From: Salinimicrobium sp050750585
GTDB lineage: Bacteria > Bacteroidota > Bacteroidia > Flavobacteriales > Flavobacteriaceae
NCBI RefSeq assembly: GCF_050750585.1
Contig: NZ_JBOJLM010000008.1
Coordinates: 124,001 to 188,000 of the forward strand
Reading direction: 5' to 3'
Length of the DNA: 64,000 bases
Shown one piece after another: positions 43,901-51,996 of the stretch. A model generated the notes under the pieces. That model ran no database searches. It was not told where the DNA came from and saw nothing but the letters and a program-made list of their open reading frames with translations. Both the position numbers and the translations under genes were made by a program. How positions within the stretch are numbered: the stretch's first letter is position 1; each line of letters starts with the position of its first letter.

Positions 43901-44175
43901 TCTTTTCCGTCAATGAGTCCGTCGTCCATATTCACATCAAGGATCTGTGCTCCGCCTTCGACCTGATCTCGCGCAACCGAAAGAGCCTCGTCATATTTTT
44001 CTTCCTTGATCAACCTCAGGAACTTTTTGGAACCTGCGACATTCGTGCGTTCACCTACATTGATGAAGTTGGTGTCGGGAGTGACTACCAGTGGCTCCAG
44101 GCCCGAAAGTTTTAGATATCGCCCCTGCTTACCTCTCAAAAATGTGCTTTCAGGCGTACTTTTTTCTGCAATCAT
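40984..44175 (-). CDS. metH: Methionine synthase, cobalamin-dependent, C-terminal subunit with DUF559 insert
   Basis: This 1063-residue chain holds everything of MetH but the homocysteine domain. It has a pterin-binding barrel (about 1-330), a cap helix bundle to residue about 420, a B12-binding domain with H595 in the DVHDIG motif, and a reactivation domain (about 760-1063). Residues 422-582 are foreign: a DUF559 nuclease-like domain inserted in frame in the short linker just before GKILLATVKGDVHDIG. Without it the length would be about 903, normal for the split enzyme. The homocysteine-binding half is the gene 3 bp upstream. A palindrome copy lies in the reactivation-domain coding region. 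Confidence 0.93.
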   Translation of the reverse strand: MIAEKSTPESTFLRGKQGRYLKLSGLEPLVVTPDTNFINVGERTNVAGSKKFLRLIKEEKYDEALSVARDQVEGGAQILDVNMDDGLIDGKEAMVKFLNLIVAEPDIARIPIMIDSSKWEIIEAGLQVVQGKCVVNSISLKEGEEEFLDHAKKIRRYGAAVVVMAFDETGQADNYERRIEIAKRSYDLLTQKASFPPEDIILDLNVFPVGTGMEEHRRNAIDYIEATRWVKENLPYVSLSGGVSNVSFSFRGNDPVREAMHSVFLYYAIQAGMNMGIVNPALLEVYDNIPKDLLEHVEDVILDRRDDATERLLSFAETVVGTAKESKTDLSWREKPLQERITHALVKGMDEYIVEDVEAARANSSRTLDVIEGPLMTGMNVVGDLFGSGKMFLPQVVKSARVMKKAVAHLLPYIEEEKKAAASLPPEGEKGRGEVLKGEEYWRTADPQMYSAMKKFAREMRYEKATAAEQILWEALRDKKLEGYKFRRQHIIGPYIADFLCLRYRLIIELDGLIHQRPENKKSDEERTKWLNKQGFRVIRFRNEEVKENLELVLQTILKELESTPERGASTPPQGAGGHGGAGKILLATVKGDVHDIGKNIVSVVLACNNYEIIDLGVMVPPEKIIETAKAENVDAIGLSGLITPSLDEMAFLAQEMERQGFTVPLLIGGATTSKAHTAVKIDTQYSQAVVHVNDASRAVTVVGDLLKIETRKKYMSDLKTEYDTFRKNFKKRSKVKEYLSISKARQNKYKIDWDNSEIIKPNKPGVQVIEDLELKKLIPFIDWTPFFRSWELHGKYPAILTDEVVGEQATSLFKDAKELLNKILDDKLLKAKAVYGLFPANTINDDDIEVKVEEAGAKNVIFRTLRQQLSKYEGKPNFALADFVAPKESGIQDYIGCFCVTTGFGTDELAKKFEEEHDQYNSIMIKALSDRLAEAFAEYLHKQIRTEDWAYAPNENLSNEELIKESYKGIRPAPGYPACPDHLEKTTIWELLKVEEKIGVKLTESLAMWPAASVSGYYFAHPEARYFGVGKITNDQVADFAERKNITFEEAQKWLRPAIADE
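41586..41602. repeat. 17-bp palindrome copy within coding sequence (TAAAAATGACATTTTTG)
   Basis: Near-perfect copy in the metH(C) coding sequence; translated on the minus strand it contributes KNVIF. Confidence 0.7.
42427..42918 (-). mobile_element. DUF559 nuclease-domain insert in metH
   Basis: An insert of about 490 bp, a multiple of three, encodes the DUF559/Vsr-like fold. It reads TAAEQILWEALRDKKLEGYK, then RQHIIGPYIADF (D498), then IIELDG (E509) with H nearby, then GFRVIRFRNEEV and NLELVLQTI. Both ends carry GC-rich hairpins: CCCCC-TCT-GGGGG at 42891-42903 and CCCCC-TGA-GGGGG at 42450-42462. The second is nested in GCGCCTCC/GGAGGCGC (42431-42438 and 42466-42473). The outer ends, GCCAGCGCCTCC (42427-42438) and GGAGGCAGCGGC (42907-42918), are imperfect inverted repeats (9 of 12). 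It replaces the usual short linker and leaves the frame open. Confidence 0.8.
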
Positions 44176-44178
44176 GAT

Positions 44179-45198
44179 CTATTCGGTTTCAGGTTGAATG
44201 AATTCCTTTTGGAATTTTCGTGGTTGGTAATCTTTAGCTACTTCAGCAATAGCTTTAATGTGTTTTGGAGTAGTTCCGCAGCAACCTCCAAGAATATTTA
44301 CGAGTCCGCGGGAAAGATATTCCCTAATTTGCTCTGCCATTTCACGGGGGCTCTGATCGTATTCCCCAAAAGCATTAGGCAGCCCGGCATTGGGATAAGC
44401 CGAGACTCCAAAATTGCTTTTTCGGGCCAGAACTTCCAGGTGAGGGGTGAGTTGCTTGGCCCCCAGCGCACAATTGAAGCCCACGCTGAGTAGCGGAATA
44501 TGAGAAATGGAGATAAGGAAAGCTTCGGCTGTTTGTCCGCTCAGAGTTCTTCCGGAAGCATCGGTAATTGTCCCGCTAATCATCACCGGAATGTCAACAG
44601 CGAGCTCTTCCTTTAGCTCTTCTATGGCGAAAAGAGCGGCTTTGGCATTAAGGGTATCAAAAACGGTCTCCACGAGCAGCACATCCACTCCGCCATCGAT
44701 CAAGGCTCTTGCCTGCTGTTTATAAGCCGCAGATAATTCGGTAAAGGAAATGGCCCTGAATCCCGGGTCATTAACATCGGGAGACATGCTGGCAGTTTTA
44801 TTGGTAGGGCCTATAGCGCCGGCCACAAAACGGGGTTTTTGAGGATTTTGCTGAGTTACTTCGCGGGCCACTTCTTTTGCAATGCGGGCCGACTCATAAT
44901 TGAGCTCATAGACCAGCTCCTGCATCTGATAATCGGCCATGGCGATAGTGGTGCCCGAAAATGTATTGGTCTCCACAATATCTGCTCCCGCTTCGAAATA
45001 CTTGCGGTGGATCTCAGCAATGGCTGCGGGCTGAGTGATGGATAGGAGATCATTATTCCCTTTGAGGGAAACCGGCCAGTCGGCAAAACGTTTTCCGCGG
45101 AAATCTTCTTCGGTGAATTTATATTCCTGCAACATGGTACCCATGGCACCGTCGAGGATCAATATTTTTTCTGAAAGCAGGTCTTCAATTTTTGACAT
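44179..45198 (-). CDS. metH: Methionine synthase homocysteine-binding subunit
   Basis: This 339-residue homocysteine S-methyltransferase domain is homologous to the N-terminal module of E. coli MetH. The start LILDGAMGTMLQEY is diagnostic, ETNTFSGTTIAM lies near residue 75, and the zinc cysteines are in GFNCALGA near residue 240 and in LGGCCGTTP near residue 305. A longer reading to 45294 exists, but it runs through the SAM riboswitch, so ATG at 45198 is used. Three bp separate it from metH(C), so the two chains are made together and presumably assemble. Confidence 0.93.
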   Translation of the reverse strand: MSKIEDLLSEKILILDGAMGTMLQEYKFTEEDFRGKRFADWPVSLKGNNDLLSITQPAAIAEIHRKYFEAGADIVETNTFSGTTIAMADYQMQELVYELNYESARIAKEVAREVTQQNPQKPRFVAGAIGPTNKTASMSPDVNDPGFRAISFTELSAAYKQQARALIDGGVDVLLVETVFDTLNAKAALFAIEELKEELAVDIPVMISGTITDASGRTLSGQTAEAFLISISHIPLLSVGFNCALGAKQLTPHLEVLARKSNFGVSAYPNAGLPNAFGEYDQSPREMAEQIREYLSRGLVNILGGCCGTTPKHIKAIAEVAKDYQPRKFQKEFIQPETE

Positions 45199-45249
45199 TT
45201 GTTTGCGCAATAAGGCTATCAAAAAAGAAGACGGGAAAGAATTCTTGTT

Positions 45250-45347
45250 GTTATCTATCCACGTTGCCGTGGTAGAACGTAGCACCTTCTCCAAAGGAGG
45301 GTTGCTAAGGTTTCACCGGGTCTAATCCCTCAACCTTTCTTGATAAC
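45250..45347 (-). promoter_or_regulatory. SAM-I (S-box) riboswitch
   Basis: Read on the minus strand, P1 is GTTATC (45342-45347) with GATAAC (45250-45255). The S-box core follows: AAGAAAGGTTGAGGGA, then GGTGAAACC, AGCAACC, and GGTGCTA. The order and spacing match the class that binds S-adenosylmethionine. It ends about 50 nt before the metH(N) start. No clear terminator stem follows, so it may act on translation or by another route. It would turn down the metH-metF operon when SAM is plentiful. Confidence 0.9.
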
Positions 45348-45372
45348 TCGTTTAGTAAAAAATGAACTATGG

Positions 45373-45403
45373 CAAAGATATTTATTAATGTGGGAAATCC
45401 AAA
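45373..45403 (-). promoter_or_regulatory. Promoter of the metH-metF operon
   Basis: On the minus strand TTTG (45400-45403) and TATCTTTG (45373-45380) are separated by 19 bp, the ideal Bacteroidota -33/-7 layout. Transcription would start about 20 nt before the riboswitch. Confidence 0.8.
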
Positions 45404-45541
45404 TGCGGTCGGCAGAAAACCCATAAGTCTACTATCCCAAGTAAGGCAAACAGGATTTGAATTTTTTTTCATGTATAAACTACTCCCTTTAAGATTGTTA
45501 GCCTAACAACTGAAACTTCTTCTTTTAAAAAGTGAATTTTA

Positions 45542-45574
45542 TTGTTTAATATTTAAAAAAGCTTTTTATATTTG
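45542..45574 (+). promoter_or_regulatory. Promoter of tRNA-Ser
   Basis: TTG (45542-45544) and TATATTTG (45567-45574) fit the -33/-7 pattern with a 22-bp spacer, 10 bp before the tRNA. Confidence 0.6.
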
Positions 45575-45584
45575 CATCCGCTAA

Positions 45585-45669
45585 GGAGAAATGGCAGAGT
45601 GGTCGATTGCGGCAGTCTTGAAAACTGTTGAGGGTAACACCTCCGGGGGTTCGAATCCCTCTTTCTCCG
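45585..45669 (+). tRNA. tRNA-Ser (anticodon UGA)
   Basis: Acceptor GGAGAAA pairs with TTTCTCC (45662-45668), with G as discriminator. The D arm contains GCAGAGTGG, the anticodon loop CTTGAAA gives UGA at 45619-45621, a long variable arm (GTTGAGGGTAACACCTCC) marks a class II serine tRNA, and the T arm is GGGGGTTCGAATCCCTC. The CCA end is not encoded. A strong terminator follows. Confidence 0.95.
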
Positions 45670-45672
45670 CTA

Positions 45673-45716
45673 AAAAGCCCCGTAACACTAGTGTTTACGG
45701 GGCTTTCGCTTTTTGG
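45673..45716 (+). terminator. Rho-independent terminator after tRNA-Ser
   Basis: AAAGCCCCGTAA pairs with TTTACGGGGCTTT around a CAC-TA-GTG apex and is followed by a T run. Confidence 0.85.
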
Positions 45717-45795
45717 GTGCCAGAATGGTACATTGTCAAAGTATTGCGCATCGTTAATCCAGACGCTACTGATTTCCCCCTAGACATTCGTGATT

Positions 45796-46112
45796 TCATT
45801 TTAAAAAATCTCTAAAATTTTCTCTGTTAATAACTTTTACTTCGGCATTATCAGCTTTTGTAAAAGTCTTCGGAACCTTTACTTTACTTTTTGAATTCGA
45901 TTTGACTTCAAAGCCTTTTAATGCTCCAGCTTCCTCTTCTACATCATCAATTTCCTGTTGCTGTACCGTTCTCCAAAAATATCCTTTGGCTAATGAACCA
46001 TTATAGGCATTGTACTTTAAACGTTCGGCTATTAAAAAATTCTCCCAGAGATTTCCTTTATCCTGGCGGATATTCATCTGGTTTAAATCACCTCGTAGAA
46101 ATAAATTTTTTT
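45796..46112 (-). pseudogene. Remnant of a DUF4143 AAA+ ATPase (C-terminal part only)
   Basis: The frame holds about 105 residues with the typical C-terminus of DUF4143 ATPases: IRQDKGNLWENFLIAERLKY, YFWRTVQQQEIDDVEE, and GFEVKSNSKSKVKVPKTF. Full proteins are near 370-400 residues with an N-terminal AAA+ domain. Here an in-frame stop lies just before the preserved part (near 46112) and no ATPase motifs exist upstream. It is a degraded leftover directly behind tRNA-Ser, as expected at an insertion hot spot. Confidence 0.8.
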
Positions 46113-46300
46113 AATTATTTGTAAAATCTATTAATCTTTCGATTTTTGGTATGATGCGCAACGCCTAGTACTTAAAATTCAATCGGTTACGAGTCTCAAA
46201 ACTTTAGTTTATCCACAGAATTCGATGGAAAACTATAAGCTTTTCCACTACCATTCCGTTTATTTTTTACACTGTTGTGCACTGGCTTTTTTATTTCAGT

Positions 46301-46744
46301 TTAAATTCCCAAAGTAAGCTGCTCCTTTACATTGTGATAGTTCAAAGAAGCCCTAATACATTCTTTTAATTCCAATTCCGGGATTTTCTGGTTTAATTGA
46401 AAGACGATTGCTCGATTTCCTTCATATTGAAATTTGTGGTCAAAAACTAATCTGAAGGTATCAACCAATTTACTCGTGCATTGGAAATACAGTGCATATT
46501 GGTCAGGAGTTTTTTCTTTCCAATCCATTCGTAAAGTGCTGCCATTTTTAGTGACAAAACTGGGTTCGCCCCATTTCAAAGTTTCTTCCAAAACGGTTAC
46601 ACCTTCCGTTTCTTCTGCTGTTTCAATTACTAATTCCCGTAGATGTTGCATTTTATCCCTAACAAAGTCGGGATAATTCGCAAATACTGTTTCTACTTTA
46701 GGGTCTGTCTTTAATGTCAATTTAAGCATCTGGTTAATTTTCAT
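46301..46744 (-). CDS. DUF1801 domain protein
   Basis: This 147-residue protein of the DUF1801 (YdhG-like) family has FANYPDFVRDKMQHLRELVIE near the start, ETLKWGEPSFVTKNGSTLRM at the centre, and a C-terminal LNQKIPELELKECIRASLNYH. The fold resembles the SRPBCC/PH-like small domains; the function is unknown. ATG at 46744 is preferred to 46756. It is flanked by the ATPase remnant and by a long gap without genes. Confidence 0.82.
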   Translation of the reverse strand: MKINQMLKLTLKTDPKVETVFANYPDFVRDKMQHLRELVIETAEETEGVTVLEETLKWGEPSFVTKNGSTLRMDWKEKTPDQYALYFQCTSKLVDTFRLVFDHKFQYEGNRAIVFQLNQKIPELELKECIRASLNYHNVKEQLTLGI

Positions 46745-47140
46745 ACCTAATAGCAATTTACTTCCGCATCAGAAAAATTTGGTGCTTTTCTCAAAAAAAC
46801 AAAATTATCTTTATAGGTTGGTCTAATTCTATTTCAAATATTTTCGCCCATTGGTTAATAACCAAGTCCTGCATAAAGTTTCCTTTGGTTAACTAATTTG
46901 TGAATTCTTCAGCGTCTTTCCCGTGTCTAAGATAAAATTACCATTTGCTGTTAAATCAAATGATTAAAATTAGATAAAATAAATTTCTATTTTGAACTGG
47001 AGAAGATAGATCTTCCTGGTAGAGAATTCATAATTGTCAGTAACAATATGGTATTACATTATAATGCCAATTTATTTAATAGCCCTCTTTAACCATTCAC
47101 TTTAGCTAGAATATAATTCACGAAAAGTGAAATCTTTAAT
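46745..47140. other. Gene-poor AT-rich gap
   Basis: About 400 bp contain no open frame with coding character, no RNA gene and no repeat I can recognise. The composition is very AT-rich. Confidence 0.6.
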
Positions 47141-47169
47141 CTCCATGAAGAGCATGAAGCTTCATGGAG
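47141..47169. promoter_or_regulatory. Nested inverted repeat before the metal-efflux operon
   Basis: CTCCATGAAG (47141-47150) pairs perfectly with CTTCATGGAG (47160-47169). Inside, CATGAAGCTTCATG (47153-47166) is itself a 14-bp palindrome, giving two alternative hairpins and a repeated CATGAAG. It lies about 70 bp before the DUF6660-type gene and may be an operator for a metal-sensing regulator, which is not in the window. Confidence 0.45.
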
Positions 47170-47238
47170 GATTTTACCCAAGGGGGATTTTCTACCATTC
47201 TTTCCACCTTTTGCTTATCTTTTTCCTAGTTTTGCACA

Positions 47239-47559
47239 GTGAAATTTTTCGCAATTATATTATCCTTTTATTTCCTGGGGTTGAACTTTATACCCTGCGA
47301 TGACATAGCCGCGTCTGAAAGTCAGGATACTACCGTCGTTAGTTTGGAAGTAGATCAGGATCAGCAAGGAGATCAGCATGGAACTTCTGATGACTGTCCT
47401 CCTTTTTGCCAGTGTCACTGCTGCCATGTGCATGTGGTGAGATTCGAAACAAGTAGCTTCGAAGTATTTGAGCAAAAAACACCCTTTTTGACACCTCTGT
47501 TTGGCGAGAGTGCAGGTAAGGAAATTGCCTTTTCTCATTTTCAGCCTCCCCGTATTTAA
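47239..47559 (+). CDS. DUF6660-type small secreted cysteine/histidine protein
   Basis: This 106-residue protein has an N-terminal hydrophobic signal (residues 2-18), an acidic middle, and a metal-binding-like cluster DDCPPFCQCHCCHVHVV near residues 51-67, before a less charged tail. I recognise it as the DUF6660-type protein that precedes CusA-type pumps in Bacteroidota. GTG at 47239 is the only useful start. A TAGTTTTG box at 47227-47234 stands very close, so the mRNA leader is short or this is not the promoter. It is likely a periplasmic metal chaperone or sensor (inference). Confidence 0.65.
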   Translation: MKFFAIILSFYFLGLNFIPCDDIAASESQDTTVVSLEVDQDQQGDQHGTSDDCPPFCQCHCCHVHVVRFETSSFEVFEQKTPFLTPLFGESAGKEIAFSHFQPPRI

Positions 47560-47640
47560 TTCAGTTTTAGGATAGCTATATCCTTTTGTCACTGGCTCCG
47601 ACCAGAGAATTTTATCACAAACTGAATTAAATTATCATGT

Positions 47641-50600
47641 ATGATTAATAAGATCATTGATTTTTCGATCAATAATAAATTTATTATTGGTCTCTTAACC
47701 GTGGTGCTCATTGGTGCAGGGATCTGGAGCGTTTTTCAGGTACCGGTAGATGCCCAGCCAGACATCACGAACAACCAGGTGCAGGTGATCACCCAGGCAC
47801 CCAATTTAGGAACTGAAGACATCGAGCAGTTCGTCACCTACCCCGTGGAAATTGCCATGAGTAATTTGCCCGGCGTCACAGAGATACGTTCGGTATCGAG
47901 GTTCGGACTTTCCGTAGTAACCATTGTCTTTGAAGACGATATGGGTACTTATCTCCCCAGGCAGTTAGTAGGTGAAAAGCTGAATGCCGTAAAAGATGAA
48001 ATTCCCGAAGGTTTTGGACAACCTTCCATGGGACCTATTTCTACCGGACTGGGGGAGATTTATCAGTACACGCTCGAAGTAGAAGAGGAATTCAAAGATG
48101 ACTACTCCCCTACTGAACTCAGAACAATTCAGGATTGGATTGTACGCCGACAAATGGCAATGGTACCGGGAGTTGTGGAAGTGAACGGGGTTGGCGGAAT
48201 GATCAAGCAATACGAAGTTGCTGTAGACCCGGATGAACTTAAGGCTATTGGACTTTCCATTTCTGATGTTTTTACCGCCCTCGAAAATAACAATCAGAAT
48301 ACCGGCGGGGCTTACATTGAAAAAAACCATCAGGCAAACTTCATTCGGGGCGAGGGCCTTGCCCGAAGTGTGGAGGACCTGGAAAAAATTGTGGTCACCA
48401 CTTCCGGCGGAGTACCTATAACTATTGCCGATGTTGCTGATGTTCGAATAGGAAGTGCCGTACGTTATGGGGCCCTGACAAAAAACGGACAGGGAGAAGC
48501 CGTTGGCGGAATGGTAATGATGCTGAAAGGAGCCAATTCCAATGAGGTGATTGACAATGTAAAAAACAGGATCAAGCAGATCCAGAAATCCCTTCCTGAA
48601 GGAGTGTCCATAAAGCCATTTTTGGATAGAAGTGAACTTATTAGTGACACTACTTCCACAGTTACGAAAAACCTGCTCGAAGGAGGATTGATCGTGATCT
48701 TTGTCCTGGTGCTGCTCCTTGGGAACTGGCGGGGAGGTTTAATAGTTGCCTCCACAATTCCGCTCTCCCTCCTGTTTGCTTTTATTCTCATGAACCTTTT
48801 CGACGTTTGGGCAAACCTGATGAGCCTGGGGGCAATAGATTTCGGGATCATAGTCGACGGAGCCGTGATCATTGTAGAAAGTACCGTTTTTACGATTCAT
48901 CAGCGCATGAAGAAAAGAGGCGAATTAAATAAATCTGAAAGAAATTCAATCGCCTCCTCTTCTGCAAAAAAGATGATGAATTCTGCCTTTTTTGGGCAGC
49001 TTATAATACTCATTGTTTTTCTTCCAATCCTCGCTCTGGAAGGTGTTGAAGGCAAGATGTTCAAACCAATGGCTCTTACCTTTATTTTTGTCATGCTGGG
49101 TGCAATGATCCTGTGTTTGACTTACGTGCCGATGATCTCTGCGCTCTTTCTGAAGGAGAGTAAGAAACGAAAGAGATCCTATGGCGATAAATTTGTCGGC
49201 TGGGTTCAGAATAAATATGAGCCTCTATTAAACAAATCCTTAAAAAGAGGAAAAATAATGCTTGGCACCGCCATAGCCTTTTTCGCTTTGGCTGCTTTTA
49301 TGTTCACCAAAATGGGAGGGGAATTTATTCCGCAGCTCGACGAAGGGGACATAGCTTTTCACATTATCCTGAAACCGGGAAGTTCGCTTGACGAGGGAAT
49401 TGCAACCTCCACAAGAATAGAACAGCTTCTTCTGGACGAGTACCCCGAAATAGAACAGGTAGTCACCCGGTTTGGAGTTTCTGATGTCCCCACAGATCCT
49501 ATGCCTATGGACATTGGAGACAGTTTTATAATTCTGAAGGATAAAGATGAGTGGACTTCTGCCGATTCTAAGGATGAACTTATTGCAAAGATCAAAGAAA
49601 CCATAGAGATTATTCCCGGCGTTAGCTATGAATTTACTCAGCCAGTAGAAATGCGGTTCAACGAACTTCTTACAGGTGTTCGAGAAGATGTTGCAGTCAA
49701 ACTTTATGGTGAAGATCTGGAGGTTCTGGCAAGTAAGGCGCAGGAGATGGGTAATATTATTGCTACGGTAGAAGGCGTTGCCGATATGAAAGTAGAGGCC
49801 ACAGCCGGATTACCGCAAATAACGGTCAACTATAACAGGAATAAAACTGCGCAATACGGTTTACAGATCAAGGAGCTGAATTCCCTTATCCAGTCTGCTT
49901 TTGCAGGCGGAGATGCAGGAGTTATTTTTGAAGGGGAAAGGCGGTTTGACCTGGTAGTGCGACTACAGGAAGAGGAAAGGACGAGTATAGAGAATATTAG
50001 GAATTTATACGTAACCCTGCCTTCAGGTAGCCAGATACCGCTGAAAGAAGTAGCTGAAATAAGTTATCAGCCCGGCCCGATGCAGACCAGCAGAGATAAC
50101 ACCAACCGTCGCACCTACGTGGGAGTCAATATCCGGAATCGCGACGTAAAATCTGTGGTGGAAGATATTCAGACCAAACTGGACGCTGAGTTTGAACTAC
50201 CACCCGGTTATTACATTCGCTACGATGGAGCTTTTGAAAATTTTGAACGGGCAAGCAAAAGACTGCAAATGGTAGTCCCTATTGCCCTGCTCCTCATTTT
50301 TATCCTGATCTTTTTTGCTCTCAAGTCGTTCAAGCAAACCACCATGATCTACATAGCCATTCCACTTGCAGCTATTGGTGGAATATTTTCTTTATGGCTG
50401 CGGGATATGCCCTTTAGCATTTCTGCCGGGGTGGGCTTTATTGTTTTGTTTGGGGTGGCTGTTTTAAATGGTCTTGTACTTATAAGCAGTTTCAATGAAT
50501 TAAAAGAAGAAGGTGTGAAAAATCTAAATGAAAGGATCAGTCTTGGAACAAGAAGTAGAATCCGGCCTATTTTGCTTACGGCTCTTACCGATGTGCTTGG

Positions 50601-51996
50601 TTTCCTGCCTATGGCAATTTCAAGCTCTGCGGGTGCAGAAGTGCAACGACCCCTGGCAACTGTAGTTATTGGAGGGCTGATCACCTCTACCCTGCTCACA
50701 TTGTTCATTTTGCCTATTCTTTATAAATGGGTTGAGTCAAGGTCGGGTAGGATGAAATTTAAACCCGCAACAGGTGGATCTTTTGCGCTTATCCTAGTTC
50801 TATTCCTTTTACCAGTCGGTTTGAATGCTCAGACAACTGAATTATCTCCGCAGGTAAGTCAGGAGGAAGCCGTTGCCCTGGCTCTTCAGAATTACCCACT
50901 TCTAAAAAATGAAAAGTTGAGAATTGAACGGGAGCAGGCAATGAAAAGATCTGCCTGGGATCTTGGGGAAACCGAAGTATTCACGGGTGGAGAAGAGCTT
51001 GGAGAAGCAGGTGGAATATACACCACGGTCGGGGTTCAACAGCAGGGAATTAATTTATTAGGAATACCTTCTAAACACAAGCTTTACAATCAAAGGATCG
51101 CGCTTGCCGAAGAAGCTTTTGAGCTGTCTCAACTCCAGGTGGCACAGGAGGTGAAAATAGCCTGGAGTCGTGCCTTTTCCGCAAAGCAACAGTATCTGTT
51201 ATTTCAGGAACTGGATTCCCTGTACCAAAAATTAGAACAGGCAGTTAGTCTGCGGTACGAGGTCGAGGCCATTTCGAGATTAGAAATGCTGACAGCCAAA
51301 AATAAGATCAGCCAGATTTCAATTGATTTGCAGGAGGCCGAAATGGACTATTTAACAGCCGTCCAAAAACTGAATCTTTGGCTGGGAGATGATGAAGTCT
51401 ATGACGTTCCGGATGATTTTAATGACCTTCGGGAGGATGAAATTTTCCTTACCGGAGATCTGCCTGAGGATCACCCTATTTTGGAAGTTTCTGAAAAGAA
51501 GGTCGCGGTGGCGGAAGCTGCTTATGCTGCAGAAAAGGCTAATTTCTTTCCCAATTTCAGTGTTCAGTACGGACTTCAAAAAGTGAATGGAGCAACCGGT
51601 TTTTATAATTATCAGGCCGGAATATCTATTCCAATCCTTTCCGGAGCTGCACACGGAGAAGCTAAAGCGGCAAAAATAGAAAAGGAAATTGCGCAAAGAG
51701 CTGCCGGTTTTCAGAAAGTCCAGATAAAATCTGATTATGAAATCGCCTTCAGAAACTACAAACGTTGGAAATCTTCATGGCAGTTTTACAGGAATGAAGT
51801 CCTTCCCTTGCTGAAGGAACAACGGGAGGGCTCTTTACTTGCCTTTAATGAAGGTGCCATTGAATATGTGGCTTTTATTCAGAATTTAGACAATGCAATG
51901 GAGTCAGAAATCAAAGCGCTCGAGGCTTTTGAAAATTACCAGATAGCCCTTGCAGAATTACAATTTTACCTAACAGGAAAAAAACTAAAAAGATGA
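47641..51996 (+). CDS. CusA/CzcA heavy-metal efflux RND pump fused to a TolC-type outer-membrane channel
   Basis: This 1451-residue protein has two parts. Residues 1 to about 1040 form a complete HME-RND pump with twelve helices; TM4 has LGAIDFGIIVDGAVIIVES with the proton-relay acids. After a basic bridge (SRSGRMKFKPATGG) comes an internal signal-peptide-like helix (ALILVLFLLPVGLNAQ, about 1047-1062). A TolC-family channel protein follows (about 1065-1451) with coiled-coil helices and two similar halves. Ordinary systems encode the channel separately, so this chain must be cut or held together across the envelope. The CusB adaptor gene overlaps by four bases. Confidence 0.9.
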   Translation: MINKIIDFSINNKFIIGLLTVVLIGAGIWSVFQVPVDAQPDITNNQVQVITQAPNLGTEDIEQFVTYPVEIAMSNLPGVTEIRSVSRFGLSVVTIVFEDDMGTYLPRQLVGEKLNAVKDEIPEGFGQPSMGPISTGLGEIYQYTLEVEEEFKDDYSPTELRTIQDWIVRRQMAMVPGVVEVNGVGGMIKQYEVAVDPDELKAIGLSISDVFTALENNNQNTGGAYIEKNHQANFIRGEGLARSVEDLEKIVVTTSGGVPITIADVADVRIGSAVRYGALTKNGQGEAVGGMVMMLKGANSNEVIDNVKNRIKQIQKSLPEGVSIKPFLDRSELISDTTSTVTKNLLEGGLIVIFVLVLLLGNWRGGLIVASTIPLSLLFAFILMNLFDVWANLMSLGAIDFGIIVDGAVIIVESTVFTIHQRMKKRGELNKSERNSIASSSAKKMMNSAFFGQLIILIVFLPILALEGVEGKMFKPMALTFIFVMLGAMILCLTYVPMISALFLKESKKRKRSYGDKFVGWVQNKYEPLLNKSLKRGKIMLGTAIAFFALAAFMFTKMGGEFIPQLDEGDIAFHIILKPGSSLDEGIATSTRIEQLLLDEYPEIEQVVTRFGVSDVPTDPMPMDIGDSFIILKDKDEWTSADSKDELIAKIKETIEIIPGVSYEFTQPVEMRFNELLTGVREDVAVKLYGEDLEVLASKAQEMGNIIATVEGVADMKVEATAGLPQITVNYNRNKTAQYGLQIKELNSLIQSAFAGGDAGVIFEGERRFDLVVRLQEEERTSIENIRNLYVTLPSGSQIPLKEVAEISYQPGPMQTSRDNTNRRTYVGVNIRNRDVKSVVEDIQTKLDAEFELPPGYYIRYDGAFENFERASKRLQMVVPIALLLIFILIFFALKSFKQTTMIYIAIPLAAIGGIFSLWLRDMPFSISAGVGFIVLFGVAVLNGLVLISSFNELKEEGVKNLNERISLGTRSRIRPILLTALTDVLGFLPMAISSSAGAEVQRPLATVVIGGLITSTLLTLFILPILYKWVESRSGRMKFKPATGGSFALILVLFLLPVGLNAQTTELSPQVSQEEAVALALQNYPLLKNEKLRIEREQAMKRSAWDLGETEVFTGGEELGEAGGIYTTVGVQQQGINLLGIPSKHKLYNQRIALAEEAFELSQLQVAQEVKIAWSRAFSAKQQYLLFQELDSLYQKLEQAVSLRYEVEAISRLEMLTAKNKISQISIDLQEAEMDYLTAVQKLNLWLGDDEVYDVPDDFNDLREDEIFLTGDLPEDHPILEVSEKKVAVAEAAYAAEKANFFPNFSVQYGLQKVNGATGFYNYQAGISIPILSGAAHGEAKAAKIEKEIAQRAAGFQKVQIKSDYEIAFRNYKRWKSSWQFYRNEVLPLLKEQREGSLLAFNEGAIEYVAFIQNLDNAMESEIKALEAFENYQIALAELQFYLTGKKLKR

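Noticed and set aside
45199..45294. N-terminal extension of MetH(N)
   Set aside because: It overlaps the SAM-I riboswitch and lacks family similarity; ATG at 45198 gives the normal N-terminus.
45591..45815. A 74-residue frame over tRNA-Ser
   Set aside because: It is the tRNA and its terminator read as protein.
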